From positions 4,960,001 through 5,024,000 of the forward strand of contig JAPFFF010000006.1 in NCBI GenBank assembly GCA_039105265.1: DNA of 64,000 nt, written 5' to 3'. The position numbers and the translations under genes are program-made. Position 1 is the stretch's first letter, and every line of letters begins with the position of its first letter. The notes under the pieces were generated by a model, which made no database searches, was not told the DNA's origin, and worked only from the letters and a program-made list of their open reading frames with translations. Below, in pieces: positions 1 through 8,507 of the stretch. Origin of the DNA: Tritrichomonas musculus (lineage: Eukaryota > Parabasalia > Tritrichomonadida > Tritrichomonadidae).

Positions 1-1036
1 GACTCAAATGAGAATCATTTTCAAATAATATTTTGTGTAATGATGAGCATTCACTAAAGGCACGCCACTCTTAGCTTTCAAAGAAGAAGGAATTGTAATT
101 GTTATCAATGACGAGCAATTTTTCAAAAGCACGATCATGGATTTTGGCTATTGAAGAAGGAGTTTCAAATGTTACTTCCAACAAAGATGAGCAATTTTTC
201 AAAAGCTTCCTTTTCAATTGTTTCAGCTGAAGAAAGAATGATGTTTTTTTTTTTTTTTTTCAAAGATGTGCATTCACCAAAAGTGCTTTCATTGATTGCA
301 TCTAGTGAAGAAGGAGTTTCAAAAGGTATTTCAGATGATGATGAACATTCATTGAAGGCTAGATTCTCTATTCTTTTAACAGAAGAAGGAATGATAATTC
401 GTGTCAATGATGAACATTAGGTCCGGTTAATTTAACAGAAGAAGGAATTGTAATGACGAGCATTCAGCAGAAAACATTTTCCTTAATTTGCATTAGTAAA
501 GAAGGCAGCGTTATATGAACTAATAATTCACAATCTTGGAAAGCATTTTCTTCTATTTCAGTCATAGAAGATGGAATCACAATTTGTGTTAGTGATGAGC
601 ATTTACCAAAAGGGTTAGAATTGATTTTTTGTTAATGAAAAAGGTACTTCTGATAATGATGAGCATCATTTTCAATTTCTCTCACTGAGGAAAGAATTGT
701 AGTTTGTTTTAATGAACATTCAGCAAAAGCTTCCCTTTGGATTATTTTTAAAGAAGAGGGAGTTTCGAATTATTTTTATGACAAAGATTGGCAGTCTATA
801 AAGGAGTGGCATCCGATATTATTAATAGAAGAAGGAGTTATTATTTGTGTTAAAGAAGAGCAACCATTGAAAGCCTTTTTATTAATATGTACAATGGAAG
901 AAGTGCTTTCAAATGAAATTTGTGTAAGAGGAGTGCATTCTCTGAAAGAATTCTCCCCAATACTTGTTACTGAAGAAGGTATCACCAATTTTGAACGATA
1001 AATGATCATAGATAAAATATCATATAATTTCCTCAA
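1..1036 (-). pseudogene. Decayed BspA-like leucine-rich-repeat surface protein gene
   Basis: On the minus strand, translation repeatedly gives the BspA-type LRR pattern (IPSSV, then I-x-x-x-AF, then C-SL-x-x-I-x-F), for example in 776-1036 and 165-407. The repeats are spread over different frames and broken by stops, and a T-run at 243-260 reads as a lysine run inside one repeat. BspA-like proteins are a very large surface or secreted family in trichomonads, implicated in adhesion. No continuous frame joins the repeats, so this is a relic. It is open at the left window edge, so its full length is unknown. The first repeats lie about 330 bp from the Maverick insertion point. What is seen is the LRR pattern and the breaks; surface location is family knowledge. 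Confidence 0.75.
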
Positions 1037-1365
1037 AAAGTTTTAGAGAATCTTTGAAGAATATAAAACCTGTTATTCCAGAACATCCAGCCAACCAATA
1101 TTTATGTATCTCTTCTATAGAGTCATACTCTAAGTTTCAAGAAAAACCAGAGCATTGATAAAATGCATATTTTAATACTTTTGCAAGGTCTGATTTGAAG
1201 ATAATTCCGCTATTTAGGCTTCGGCAATTATATTAAATGCATAATCATTAATCTCGGCTGATTTCAGTCCTGATAAATCCAAAGAACTCGTGAATCCAGA
1301 GCATCAATTGATTTGATAACTGGAATATCGACACTAAATCCTGAGAATCCATAAAGTGTACCGTT
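1037..1365. other. Left flank of the Maverick, no intact gene
   Basis: The stretch between the BspA relic and the left end of the Maverick has scattered coding-like bits on the minus strand, for example around 1040-1130, but no open frame of useful length. It may be the decayed 5' part of the BspA-like gene or its upstream region. The apparent frame at 1248-1526 runs across the transposon boundary and is not a gene. Confidence 0.5.
1360..1365. repeat. Left target-site duplication (ACCGTT)
   Basis: The hexamer immediately outside the left inverted repeat is identical, in the same orientation, to the hexamer at 20078-20083. Six base pairs is the length expected for a Maverick integrase. Confidence 0.93.
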
Positions 1366-1806
1366 AGTAGTAATAGTATGTTCGGATTGCATACCAAATA
1401 ATTTTCACTTCTAGCCCCACTGATCACTATGTATTTTATAGCAATAGTACAAAATTGCATCAGAAGTAGGTCTATCATTTGTAGTGATTTCGAATTTTTC
1501 ACTACTGAATCTACACAATCAAACAATCACGATAAAACTCATCAATTCTGCTATAATTGCGTTTTTTTGACGATTTGATACTTGAAATCTCGTATTCGTA
1601 AAAAAAAATGATTTATTTGAAAAAGTGATTTTGTAAAATGAGATATAAAAAATAAAAAAAAAATGAGAAATGAAGAACTAAAGAATGAGAAATGAAAGAA
1701 TGAAGAATGAGAAATGAAAAATGAAGGTTAAAGAGTAATTGTATTAAAAATGACGGTTATAGAACAAAATGAATAAAAAAAATATAATAAAATAAATTTT
1801 GAATTT
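1366..1806 (+). repeat. Left terminal inverted repeat of the Maverick
   Basis: These 441 bases match the reverse complement of 19638-20077, with one visible difference: ten versus nine A in the run near 1655-1664. The inner third (about 1660-1730) holds imperfect tandem copies of a GAATGAGAAATGA-like unit. The repeat ends exactly where the stop codon of the packaging ATPase gene begins. Confidence 0.95.
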
Positions 1807-2701
1807 AGAATCTAACAATACTAAAATCATTATTACGAACATTAACTAAGATAAAATCATGATTATTAAGATTTCTATAATAAGACCATAATTCATCAAA
1901 TTCATATTGAATTGGTACTTGTTGATATATATAATTAAGTTTTTGTCTAGAAAAACCAGAAAATATGAAAAACGAAGTAGCATTATTTTTATAATCAGTT
2001 GATATTGATTTAAAGAATTGAATATTTATATAAACTATTGAATGTTTATGTCTTAATTGAGTAATGTAATTAGTAAAATATGCTGATTTTATTAGTTTAC
2101 TTTTAACAAAATCTTCACATAATATAATAGTATTTAAAGGTTGATTTGGTTTATTTAGTTTATTAACATGAAGAAACTCAAACATTTTATTTAGCTTATC
2201 ATTATCAATAGTTATTTTTGGTGTATTACAGTATTTATCAAATAATTCTTTATACAAATCTAGTTCTTTTAAATATTTTTCAGCATTAGAATCTGATATA
2301 ACAATAATAGGTAACTGAATAAGATCTTGTTGTGTTTCAAAAGTACTATCATTAATTGAACCATTTTTACTAATATATACTATTAAATGAAAGTTACAAT
2401 CTTTTAATCTAGATATTTGAATAACATCTCTTAACATAACATGAGTTTTTCCTTTTCCTTGATTTCCGACTAATATATTCAATGAATTATAATATGAATA
2501 AATACTATTAGATATTGGTCTTATACTTTCTACTTTTATTTTGTTTTCATTTTTACGATATGCATTATTCATAGCAATATCGATATCAAAATAAGGAGAA
2601 GTATCTTCATTAGAACCTAAATTATTAGTTTCATCAAAATAACAATCATCAGAATCTGAAAAACATATTTCTTTATAATTGAATTGAGTTGGTTTCATCA
2701 T
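1805..2701 (-). CDS. A32/FtsK-HerA-like genome-packaging ATPase
   Basis: A 298-residue P-loop NTPase. The Walker A motif GNQGKGKT lies at about residues 79-86, after a hydrophobic strand (NILVG). A Walker B-like strand IILCED with the acidic pair near residue 196 follows. Family knowledge: Maverick ATPases of this class resemble poxvirus A32 and FtsK/HerA motors and are thought to pump element DNA into capsids. The first roughly 50 residues are acidic and look disordered. The gene ends inside the last two bases of the left inverted repeat, so it is the outermost gene on this side. The start has two adjacent ATG codons; I use the first. Assignment rests on the P-loop and on its place among Maverick genes. 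Confidence 0.85.
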   Translation of the reverse strand: MMKPTQFNYKEICFSDSDDCYFDETNNLGSNEDTSPYFDIDIAMNNAYRKNENKIKVESIRPISNSIYSYYNSLNILVGNQGKGKTHVMLRDVIQISRLKDCNFHLIVYISKNGSINDSTFETQQDLIQLPIIVISDSNAEKYLKELDLYKELFDKYCNTPKITIDNDKLNKMFEFLHVNKLNKPNQPLNTIILCEDFVKSKLIKSAYFTNYITQLRHKHSIVYINIQFFKSISTDYKNNATSFFIFSGFSRQKLNYIYQQVPIQYEFDELWSYYRNLNNHDFILVNVRNNDFSIVRF

Positions 2702-2719
2702 TTATAGTCATAAAAGTTT

Positions 2720-2839
2720 TTAAGAATATAGTTTAGCTCTTGTTTCTTCACTTAATTTAGGAGTTGAATCATAAGTAAAACCAATAATAATTATAGCTAA
2801 TTCAATAACAACAACACTTAATAATAATTCAGTAATCAT
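2720..2839 (-). CDS. Small single-span membrane protein (39 aa)
   Basis: A short open frame between the ATPase and the next gene, on the same strand. It encodes 39 residues: a very short N-terminus, about 17 hydrophobic residues rich in L, V and I, then a charged tail. The ATG and TAA fit neatly into an otherwise unexplained 180-bp gap in a very compact element, which supports it being real. A small virion membrane protein or a holin-like peptide are possibilities, but nothing in the sequence decides the role. Confidence 0.5.
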   Translation of the reverse strand: MITELLLSVVVIELAIIIIGFTYDSTPKLSEETRAKLYS

Positions 2840-2883
2840 TTAAATAATCTAAAAACAAAAATAAGAAGATCGTTTTTTAAACC

Positions 2884-3480
2884 TTAAATACACATTTTCA
2901 AACTAATACCATATCTTATTAATTGAGCATATGTTTCATTAAAACCTATTTTGAGATCTAGTGTTTTATCATCTTTAGTAACTAGTATTCTTTGAATATT
3001 CATATATTTAGTATTTGATATGCAACCTGTACAACCTTCTTCTTCATCAATAACAAGCTCAACTTTATCAGCTTGTGTTAATATTTTGATAAGTTCCATT
3101 AATGAATTATAATGACAAACAAGATAATTATTAACTCGTATAGGGTTTAATTCATAAATACTTAATAATGTTTCTAAAAATTTATTTCTTATTTCTAATG
3201 TATTGTTTATTTGTTGTTGATATGCTAATTGTGAATTGTCCGACAATTGAGTAAAATTTATGTTTCTTGTTAATGGATCTTGTTGTTCTTGATTTATATT
3301 ATAAGGTTGATTTGAAATTTGAGCTGATATAGGTGGAATATTAGGATAGTTCACATTAGAAGATGGTTTTATTTTTATATTAACATTAGTATTTTGTTCT
3401 TGTTTACAACTACTATCATTTTCAGAACTTAATATTCTAGCTTTATGTAATACTTTTGACATTTTAGTTATATTAAACAT
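2884..3480 (-). CDS. Maverick protein of unknown function (198 aa)
   Basis: I do not recognise this protein. The first 80 residues are low-complexity, rich in N, Q, S and P. From about residue 85 it becomes ordered, with a helical stretch, then a strand-rich end containing a CTGC motif in an acidic setting (EEEGCTGC). An alternative start ATG at codon 7 (3460-3462) would shorten it by six residues. It is followed two bases later by the stop of the next upstream gene at 3483, so the two may be co-transcribed. A structural or packaging accessory role is possible by location only. Confidence 0.7.
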   Translation of the reverse strand: MFNITKMSKVLHKARILSSENDSSCKQEQNTNVNIKIKPSSNVNYPNIPPISAQISNQPYNINQEQQDPLTRNINFTQLSDNSQLAYQQQINNTLEIRNKFLETLLSIYELNPIRVNNYLVCHYNSLMELIKILTQADKVELVIDEEEGCTGCISNTKYMNIQRILVTKDDKTLDLKIGFNETYAQLIRYGISLKMCI

Positions 3481-3482
3481 GT

Positions 3483-3713
3483 TTATTGATTATCTGTTAA
3501 TTCTTTCAATTCAGTTTCTAGTTTTGCTACTTTATCTTTTAATGAATTTATATCTTCAATTAAGCTTTCTCGTATTGCTAAACCATTAGAACCTAACATT
3601 CCTGTTTTGATATTATTTAAATGTTGTTTTGTATCATAACATCTTTCTTTTAAACATCTTTTTATTCTTTTCAATTCTGGAATCTCACTCTTATAATTAC
3701 TTAACTCAGTCAT
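3483..3713 (-). CDS. Small coiled-coil Maverick protein (76 aa)
   Basis: A 76-residue charged protein whose C-terminal half (about 45-75) shows a heptad-like pattern (SLKDKVAKLETELKEL), so a coiled-coil oligomer is likely. Function is not recognisable. It is only two bases upstream of the 198-residue gene on the same strand, and its ATG lies 15 bp from the ATG of the divergent gene at 3729, so the two must share a promoter region of nearly no length. Confidence 0.65.
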   Translation of the reverse strand: MTELSNYKSEIPELKRIKRCLKERCYDTKQHLNNIKTGMLGSNGLAIRESLIEDINSLKDKVAKLETELKELTDNQ

Positions 3714-3728
3714 TTATTTACTATAAAA

Positions 3729-3965
3729 ATGAGTTTTGAACAAAGACGTACGTTACGAGATTCAAATAAAATGAATTATTATGAAAGACTTAGATTACAA
3801 ATGCAAAAAGAAAGAACTAGAATTAATTCAAGTCCAATTATTAAGAAATATAATTTAAAAGGTTCTATTAATCATAATAAAGAACCAATAATAACGACAA
3901 AAAAAATGAACTATCATACTTACACTTTAAATCATTCTGTAGTACCTAATAATTCAAAGATTTAA
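3729..3965 (+). CDS. Small basic Maverick protein (78 aa)
   Basis: A 78-residue basic protein starting at ATG 3729, rich in R and K in the first 35 residues (RRTLRDSNK, QMQKERTRI). I do not recognise it. A basic, short, non-membrane protein in a capsid-forming element could bind DNA inside the particle, but that is inference. Its last bases (3962-3965) overlap tail-to-tail with the next gene on the other strand. Confidence 0.6.
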   Translation: MSFEQRRTLRDSNKMNYYERLRLQMQKERTRINSSPIIKKYNLKGSINHNKEPIITTKKMNYHTYTLNHSVVPNNSKI

Positions 3966-4339
3966 TTATTTGATAATTGATTTATAGTATGTACAATTTG
4001 ATTAATTGTTGAAGTTAGTTCTGTTATTTTTAGCTTTAGTTGTTCAATATCAGCTTTAATTATATCATTTTCAAGTTCTTTAATGTTTTTATCATTATTA
4101 TTAACCTTTCTTAGATATATATCTCCACCTTTTATTTTTCCGTCTAATTTAGAACAATTCTTCTTTGTTATTCTATATTCAGATCCATCATTAGTAACAA
4201 TTTTGTATACTTTATTTAGATATTGTGTTGTTTTGTTATCAATATCATCTTTATGTTTTTGATAGTACATATTGAATTCTTCTATTGATTTAAAGTTTTT
4301 TATTTCATCAACAATTTCATTAATAACTTTCAATTCCAT
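3962..4339 (-). CDS. Coiled-coil Maverick protein of unknown function (125 aa)
   Basis: A 125-residue, highly charged protein. The middle (about 50-75) looks like a small beta unit (VTNDGSEYRIT, GGDIYLRKV). The C-terminal third (about 90-123) is a leucine/isoleucine heptad helix (LKLKITELTSTINQI). The domain pattern suggests an oligomerising virion or replication accessory protein, with no family match I can name. It overlaps by four bases with the stop of the 78-residue gene on the plus strand. Confidence 0.65.
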   Translation of the reverse strand: MELKVINEIVDEIKNFKSIEEFNMYYQKHKDDIDNKTTQYLNKVYKIVTNDGSEYRITKKNCSKLDGKIKGGDIYLRKVNNNDKNIKELENDIIKADIEQLKLKITELTSTINQIVHTINQLSNN

Positions 4340-4402
4340 TTATTAATAATTAAACTGATTTAAATACATTTATTACTATTTATTTTATTTGTTTTGATTT
4401 AA

Positions 4403-4672
4403 CTACTTATAACTGATTTCACCTTTATTATTAACAAGAGATCTACCTATTTTACCAGCTTTATCAGCTATACTTAAACCTTTATCTATAGTATCTACAA
4501 CTTGACCAACACCTGGTATATAAGATGTAATAGGTTTAATCTTATCTATTATCTTTCTACCTGTATCTACAACTTTCGGTATGTTTTCAACTACTTTAGT
4601 AGCTATATTTTTTACAGTATTACCAACTTTGCTAAATAAATTCTTCATTTTCTTAAATATACCAATACCCAT
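4403..4672 (-). CDS. Small amphipathic protein, candidate minor virion or membrane-active protein
   Basis: I start this gene at ATG 4672, giving 89 residues beginning MGIGIFKK; the longer frame to 4702 opens with TTG. An N-terminal glycine after Met could be myristoylated. The protein is a run of amphipathic lysine-rich helices (NLFSKVGNTVKNIATKVVEN), then a glycine/proline-containing hydrophobic patch (SYIPGVGQVVDT) and another helix. Small basic amphipathic proteins next to the major capsid gene are typical of membrane-lytic minor capsid proteins such as adenovirus pVI, to which this is only an analogy. It is divergently transcribed from the capsid gene 50 bp away. Confidence 0.65.
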   Translation of the reverse strand: MGIGIFKKMKNLFSKVGNTVKNIATKVVENIPKVVDTGRKIIDKIKPITSYIPGVGQVVDTIDKGLSIADKAGKIGRSLVNNKGEISYK

Positions 4673-4722
4673 TTTTATTAAATGATAAAAGAGTAAGAAC
4701 AATACTTTTTTTATAATCTAAA

Positions 4723-6579
4723 ATGTTATATCGTAACGAAAGAGCACATAATTTAAAAATAGAAGCTGGTAATGTACTTAACACATTTAGTAAAATGAGA
4801 GAAATGATTAATGTTAATGATGGTACAAGATCGTTTTCATTTAGAACAGTAGATTGTCATGATCAACCTGCACCTTACACAAAAGGTCAATATTCACAAA
4901 TTAGCTTAACACACCCTGATCATTTTATAAGTGATGTTGATAAAGGTTTCTTAACATTTCATATTAGATTAGATTTACAATTAAATACTGATTTATCTAA
5001 ACTTAGAACTATTGAAGATTCTGATAATTTATATAAGATATTTGTAGGTTTTAAATCATCAAATCAATTATTAGATAGATTAGAAATTCTTCATAATAAT
5101 GTTAATGTTGGTTATCAACAAAATGAATGTGTTAGAGAAGGGTTCTTATATTCAACATTAAAACCAGAAACAGAAAAGAAGAGAAGAAGATTTGTACACT
5201 CATTATGGGAAAACGTATCATCTTATTCACAAACTATAGCTGGTGCTTATGTTAACTTAAATGATTTCAAAAATAATGGTAAAACACAAGTTGAGTTCGA
5301 TCTTAATCTACCATTTGATGATATGTTAGCTCTTCAAGCTTTCGATCTATTCCCTAATGGTATCATAGGTGATCTATCAATAAGATTTCAAGTTACAGAT
5401 GCTGGTTTAGTATGGGCCGTGTTAGACCCTCATACTGTAGCTGAAGTTAAAGCATTTTTAGAAGATGATGATAAGATAACAATGAAACAACTTGATCAAT
5501 TAAGAGAGATTAAAGCTAAAGGTAAATTAAAGCGACAGTTTACACAAATTAATAATGAAGCACTAATACCAGGTACATTTGATCATTCTACAACTATTAA
5601 ATATAATGTATGTGCTGAACATGGTACTCCAATTAATTCAAGCCCTATTGAGCTCACATTCGAATTCACAGATGAAGAATATGAAAGATTTGGTATTAAT
5701 AAACCTACTACTGATTTACGAGAAATTGCTAAACATAACCCAGATAATGGAATAGAAATAGAATCATATTATACTATCGATATTATTGAAGAAAGTTCTA
5801 AAATTAAATATTCATCACAAAAAGCAGTATTAAGTTGTAATCAATTAACAGTAACATTATGTAAATCTAATATGCAAGGTTTTGGTGTTTGTGAATCAAC
5901 ACGAAATGGTATCGAAAACATATTAAGAGATGGTCTTATTATACCATCACAAAAAATAGATTATCATGCTTTTCCAATAGCAGCAGCATCAAATGGTATC
6001 AAATCTACACTAAATATACCTTTAATTAATGTAACATCAATGTCGTTATTATTCCCAAAATATCATAATGATTTAACTGTTTTTGAAAACCCTATTTATC
6101 AAAACTGTTATTTAAACATAGGAGGTAAGAACTACCCTGATGAGAACGTAGATACAATCGGTGCTAGATTCTTTGAAAATCAACTAACAGCTGGTGATTT
6201 AGATGCTATCACATTACAATGTACAAAAGAATTTGAAGATAGTATGACTATGCCAAAAAATGATAATGAAGGTTCAAGATATCATAATACATTATCAGAT
6301 TCAACAAGTTTTGTATTTAATATTCAAACTGAAAGAGCTAGTGCTGGTTACTGTTATGATGGATTAGATGGAGGTTATGGTAATATACAAGTACAAGTAA
6401 ATGGACAACCTATCTATACTGGATCTAATGATACATATTATAATGTAAATGAAGAAGGTACTATTCATCCACCACCAATTCAGCTTATATTAACTAGAGA
6501 TACTTATTTCAAACTTTCATTAAATGGACTTGAATATGTTGATGATGAAACCCCTATTAATAGTCAAGTTAATGAATGA
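4723..6579 (+). CDS. Double-jelly-roll major capsid protein
   Basis: A 618-residue beta-rich protein of the size and pattern of Maverick/Polinton hexon-type capsid proteins. Visible landmarks include a strand-rich region near 105-145 (FVGFKSSNQLLDRLEILHNN), the segment LPFDDMLALQAFDLFPNGI from about residue 196 followed by GDLSIRFQVT, and a second jelly-roll-like half from about 285 to the end with many short beta strands (NQLTVTLCKS, PIQLILTRDTYFKLSL). Family knowledge: such proteins form pseudo-hexameric capsomers, implying that Mavericks can make particles. The frame is intact. The assignment uses overall pattern and gene company, since these proteins are too divergent for a single motif. 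Confidence 0.8.
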   Translation: MLYRNERAHNLKIEAGNVLNTFSKMREMINVNDGTRSFSFRTVDCHDQPAPYTKGQYSQISLTHPDHFISDVDKGFLTFHIRLDLQLNTDLSKLRTIEDSDNLYKIFVGFKSSNQLLDRLEILHNNVNVGYQQNECVREGFLYSTLKPETEKKRRRFVHSLWENVSSYSQTIAGAYVNLNDFKNNGKTQVEFDLNLPFDDMLALQAFDLFPNGIIGDLSIRFQVTDAGLVWAVLDPHTVAEVKAFLEDDDKITMKQLDQLREIKAKGKLKRQFTQINNEALIPGTFDHSTTIKYNVCAEHGTPINSSPIELTFEFTDEEYERFGINKPTTDLREIAKHNPDNGIEIESYYTIDIIEESSKIKYSSQKAVLSCNQLTVTLCKSNMQGFGVCESTRNGIENILRDGLIIPSQKIDYHAFPIAAASNGIKSTLNIPLINVTSMSLLFPKYHNDLTVFENPIYQNCYLNIGGKNYPDENVDTIGARFFENQLTAGDLDAITLQCTKEFEDSMTMPKNDNEGSRYHNTLSDSTSFVFNIQTERASAGYCYDGLDGGYGNIQVQVNGQPIYTGSNDTYYNVNEEGTIHPPPIQLILTRDTYFKLSLNGLEYVDDETPINSQVNE

Positions 6580-6648
6580 AGTAATGAATTTGATGTTGTT
6601 GTTGATAAAAGATAGTTGATGTAATTGATATAGTTTTTTTTAGCTAAA

Positions 6649-8100
6649 ATGACAAATCGAAAAACAATTAAAATATATGATAAAGAATACTCTTCATTAC
6701 TTAAATATCCATTTAAATCAAAATATAAGTATGTTTCTAATATTGAAAAAGAACCTTATATACCTGATTATAGATTGAAATCATGTAAAAAAATGTCAAA
6801 ACCTAACTTTTCAAATGAAAGAGGATGTTGGGAAATTGATCTAATGTTTGTAAATTATTATAATTCTCAACTTGAATCAATAAAACAAACATATTTAGTA
6901 TTAATTAATGTAAATACAAGATTTCTTATTATAGAACCTCTTATTTATGATAAAGATGAGAGAATTAACAAAGAGATAATAGATGAAGATAATACGATAG
7001 TTGATGTTAGTGAAGTAGTTGATCAAAAGAATTCAATTAAGAACATCATTAATATTCAAAATGCATTATTTAGAATAATAAATAAGTACTTTGATTTTGA
7101 ATTTAATACTTTTAAATGTGATGGTGAATCATCATTTAAGACTATGTATAATAATAATTTAGTTATTGAAACTAGCAATAAAAGAATAATAATATCAGAT
7201 ATAAATCAAACATTAAAAGATGCTAATTATAAAGGACAAACAAATAGAGATCAAATAATAAATGGTTTAATAAAGAAACATGATAAAAATAAATTGAAAG
7301 AATATATTAAAAGAAACTATCAATTATACACTTATTTACGTAAACTATATAAAGATTTCAATTTGTATAATGATAAACATAACCATATTAATGATTTCTA
7401 TTCAATTAAGTTAGTTATTAATTCTTCACCCTATACTTTATCACATAAAACTGTTGATTCTGTTATTAGAACTATACGAAACGCATTTGGTTTAGATAAT
7501 AGAAGATTAGCAGATTACAATTTAATGAGACAAATGATAGATTATTATAATAATACACCACATATATCATTAAGGTTTAAGAATTATGATTATGATAGTT
7601 CTGAATTTTATGATAAAGGTTTAACAAAACAAACAAAATACATATATTATACTCCTTTTCAAGTTCAGATTAACCCTGATTTAGAATGGAGATATATTAG
7701 AAAAATGAAATTGAAATTACAAGATATAAAAGAAGAACAGAGATTAAAAGGTTTGTTAAGTTATAAATTAGGTAACATCATATTAGTTCATCTTGAATTA
7801 GATAAAACACAAAAGAAACATGAAAAAAGAAGAAGAGTATTTAATGAAATTGCACAATTTATAAAGTATGAAAATGGTAATGTAATATGTAAATTGTTGA
7901 ATAATTATCAAACATTCAATAAAGACAAAAATAATAGACTAACACTTTATAATACTTCTAATATAGGTAGAAAACCGAAAACTGATAATGAAAAAGCTAT
8001 TATAGAAGTACCTATTATATATACTAAATTTGTGTGTAATAAGTTTGATGATTTAAATAATGATTATAGAAGTTATTTTGTATTAAAAGTGAAGAAGTGA
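6649..8100 (+). CDS. Retroviral-type (rve) integrase of the Maverick
   Basis: A 483-residue integrase that would catalyse element insertion with 6-bp staggered cuts. The RNase H-fold core is visible: first acid D64 in WEIDLMFV, second D158 in FKCDGESS, and the third motif SHKTVDSVIRTIRN with an aspartate (D270) where retroviral enzymes have glutamate. The second-to-third spacing is about 112 residues rather than the classical 35, because of a lysine-rich helical insertion around 175-240. The C-terminal part (from about 335) looks like an SH3/chromodomain-type DNA- or chromatin-binding tail. The last codons and the stop are supplied by a repeat (8085-8135) that recurs downstream, so the present C-terminus may have been reset by that repeat. 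Confidence 0.88.
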   Translation: MTNRKTIKIYDKEYSSLLKYPFKSKYKYVSNIEKEPYIPDYRLKSCKKMSKPNFSNERGCWEIDLMFVNYYNSQLESIKQTYLVLINVNTRFLIIEPLIYDKDERINKEIIDEDNTIVDVSEVVDQKNSIKNIINIQNALFRIINKYFDFEFNTFKCDGESSFKTMYNNNLVIETSNKRIIISDINQTLKDANYKGQTNRDQIINGLIKKHDKNKLKEYIKRNYQLYTYLRKLYKDFNLYNDKHNHINDFYSIKLVINSSPYTLSHKTVDSVIRTIRNAFGLDNRRLADYNLMRQMIDYYNNTPHISLRFKNYDYDSSEFYDKGLTKQTKYIYYTPFQVQINPDLEWRYIRKMKLKLQDIKEEQRLKGLLSYKLGNIILVHLELDKTQKKHEKRRRVFNEIAQFIKYENGNVICKLLNNYQTFNKDKNNRLTLYNTSNIGRKPKTDNEKAIIEVPIIYTKFVCNKFDDLNNDYRSYFVLKVKK

Positions 8101-8135
8101 GATTTCACTATATTTATGTCACTTTAATGATTTTA
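8085..8135 (+). repeat. Palindromic Maverick repeat, copy 1 (contains integrase stop)
   Basis: The 51-bp unit has a core that starts AAGTGA and ends TCACTT, an inner hairpin AGTGA-GATT-TCACT, and a trailing TAATGATTTTA. The TGA at 8098-8100 that ends the integrase gene lies in the unit. Copies 2 and 3 follow within 280 bp. Confidence 0.85.
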
Positions 8136-8202
8136 ACTCATAAAACAACTATTCTCTTTTAATTGAAGAATGAAAACAAAAATATCATCAACATTTTTAA
8201 TC

Positions 8203-8253
8203 AAAAGTGAAGAAGTGAGATTTCACTATATTTATGTCACTTTAATGATTTTA
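8203..8253 (+). repeat. Palindromic Maverick repeat, copy 2
   Basis: Copy 2 matches copy 1 over its full 51 bp (core plus TAATGATTTTA) and then continues into TTCAACA, which is shared with copy 3. It lies in the non-coding gap between the integrase gene and the 129-residue gene. Confidence 0.85.
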
Positions 8254-8500
8254 TTCAACAAATCAACAAAAACAAAACACAAATCAAAACAAATCAAAAC
8301 AAATCAAAACACAAAACAAATCAACAAATCACAAATCACAAAACAAATCACAAAACAAATCAAGTGACATAAATATAGTGAGATTTCACTTCTTCACTTT
8401 TTAATGATTTTATTCAACAAAACAAAATCAAACTAAATCACAAACAATCAAACTAAATCACAAACAATCAAACTAAATCAACAAAAACAAGTTATTTTAC
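8254..8500. repeat. Low-complexity CAAATCAAAA-type tandem repeats
   Basis: Apart from copy 3 of the palindromic repeat, this gap is made of short degenerate tandem units. Around 8270-8360 it is a CAAATCAAAA-type repeat, and around 8425-8480 it is about two and a half copies of a 20-bp unit (AAACTAAATCACAAACAATC). An open frame across the first part (8170-8367) is a by-product of this low complexity and is not a gene. The array could be a spacer or a replication or transcription control region; nothing decides this. Confidence 0.7.
8362..8413 (-). repeat. Palindromic Maverick repeat, copy 3 (core inverted)
   Basis: Here the AAGTGA...TCACTT core is in reverse complement relative to copies 1 and 2, but the flank TAATGATTTTATTCAACA is in the same orientation as in copy 2. 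The four bases of the inner hairpin loop (GATT) keep the original orientation. This is the pattern expected if the core flipped about its own inverted ends. Confidence 0.85.
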
Positions 8501-8507
8501 AATTAAA

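Noticed and set aside
151..420. Plus-strand open frame of 89 codons
   Set aside because: It lies antisense to the BspA-like repeats, which explain the composition, and includes a poly-T run read as a phenylalanine string.
1248..1526. Minus-strand open frame of 92 codons
   Set aside because: It spans the left boundary of the Maverick, so it was created by the insertion, and has no recognisable domain.
8170..8367. Open frame of 65 codons after the integrase gene
   Set aside because: It is built from the palindromic repeat and CAAATCAAAA-type low-complexity DNA.
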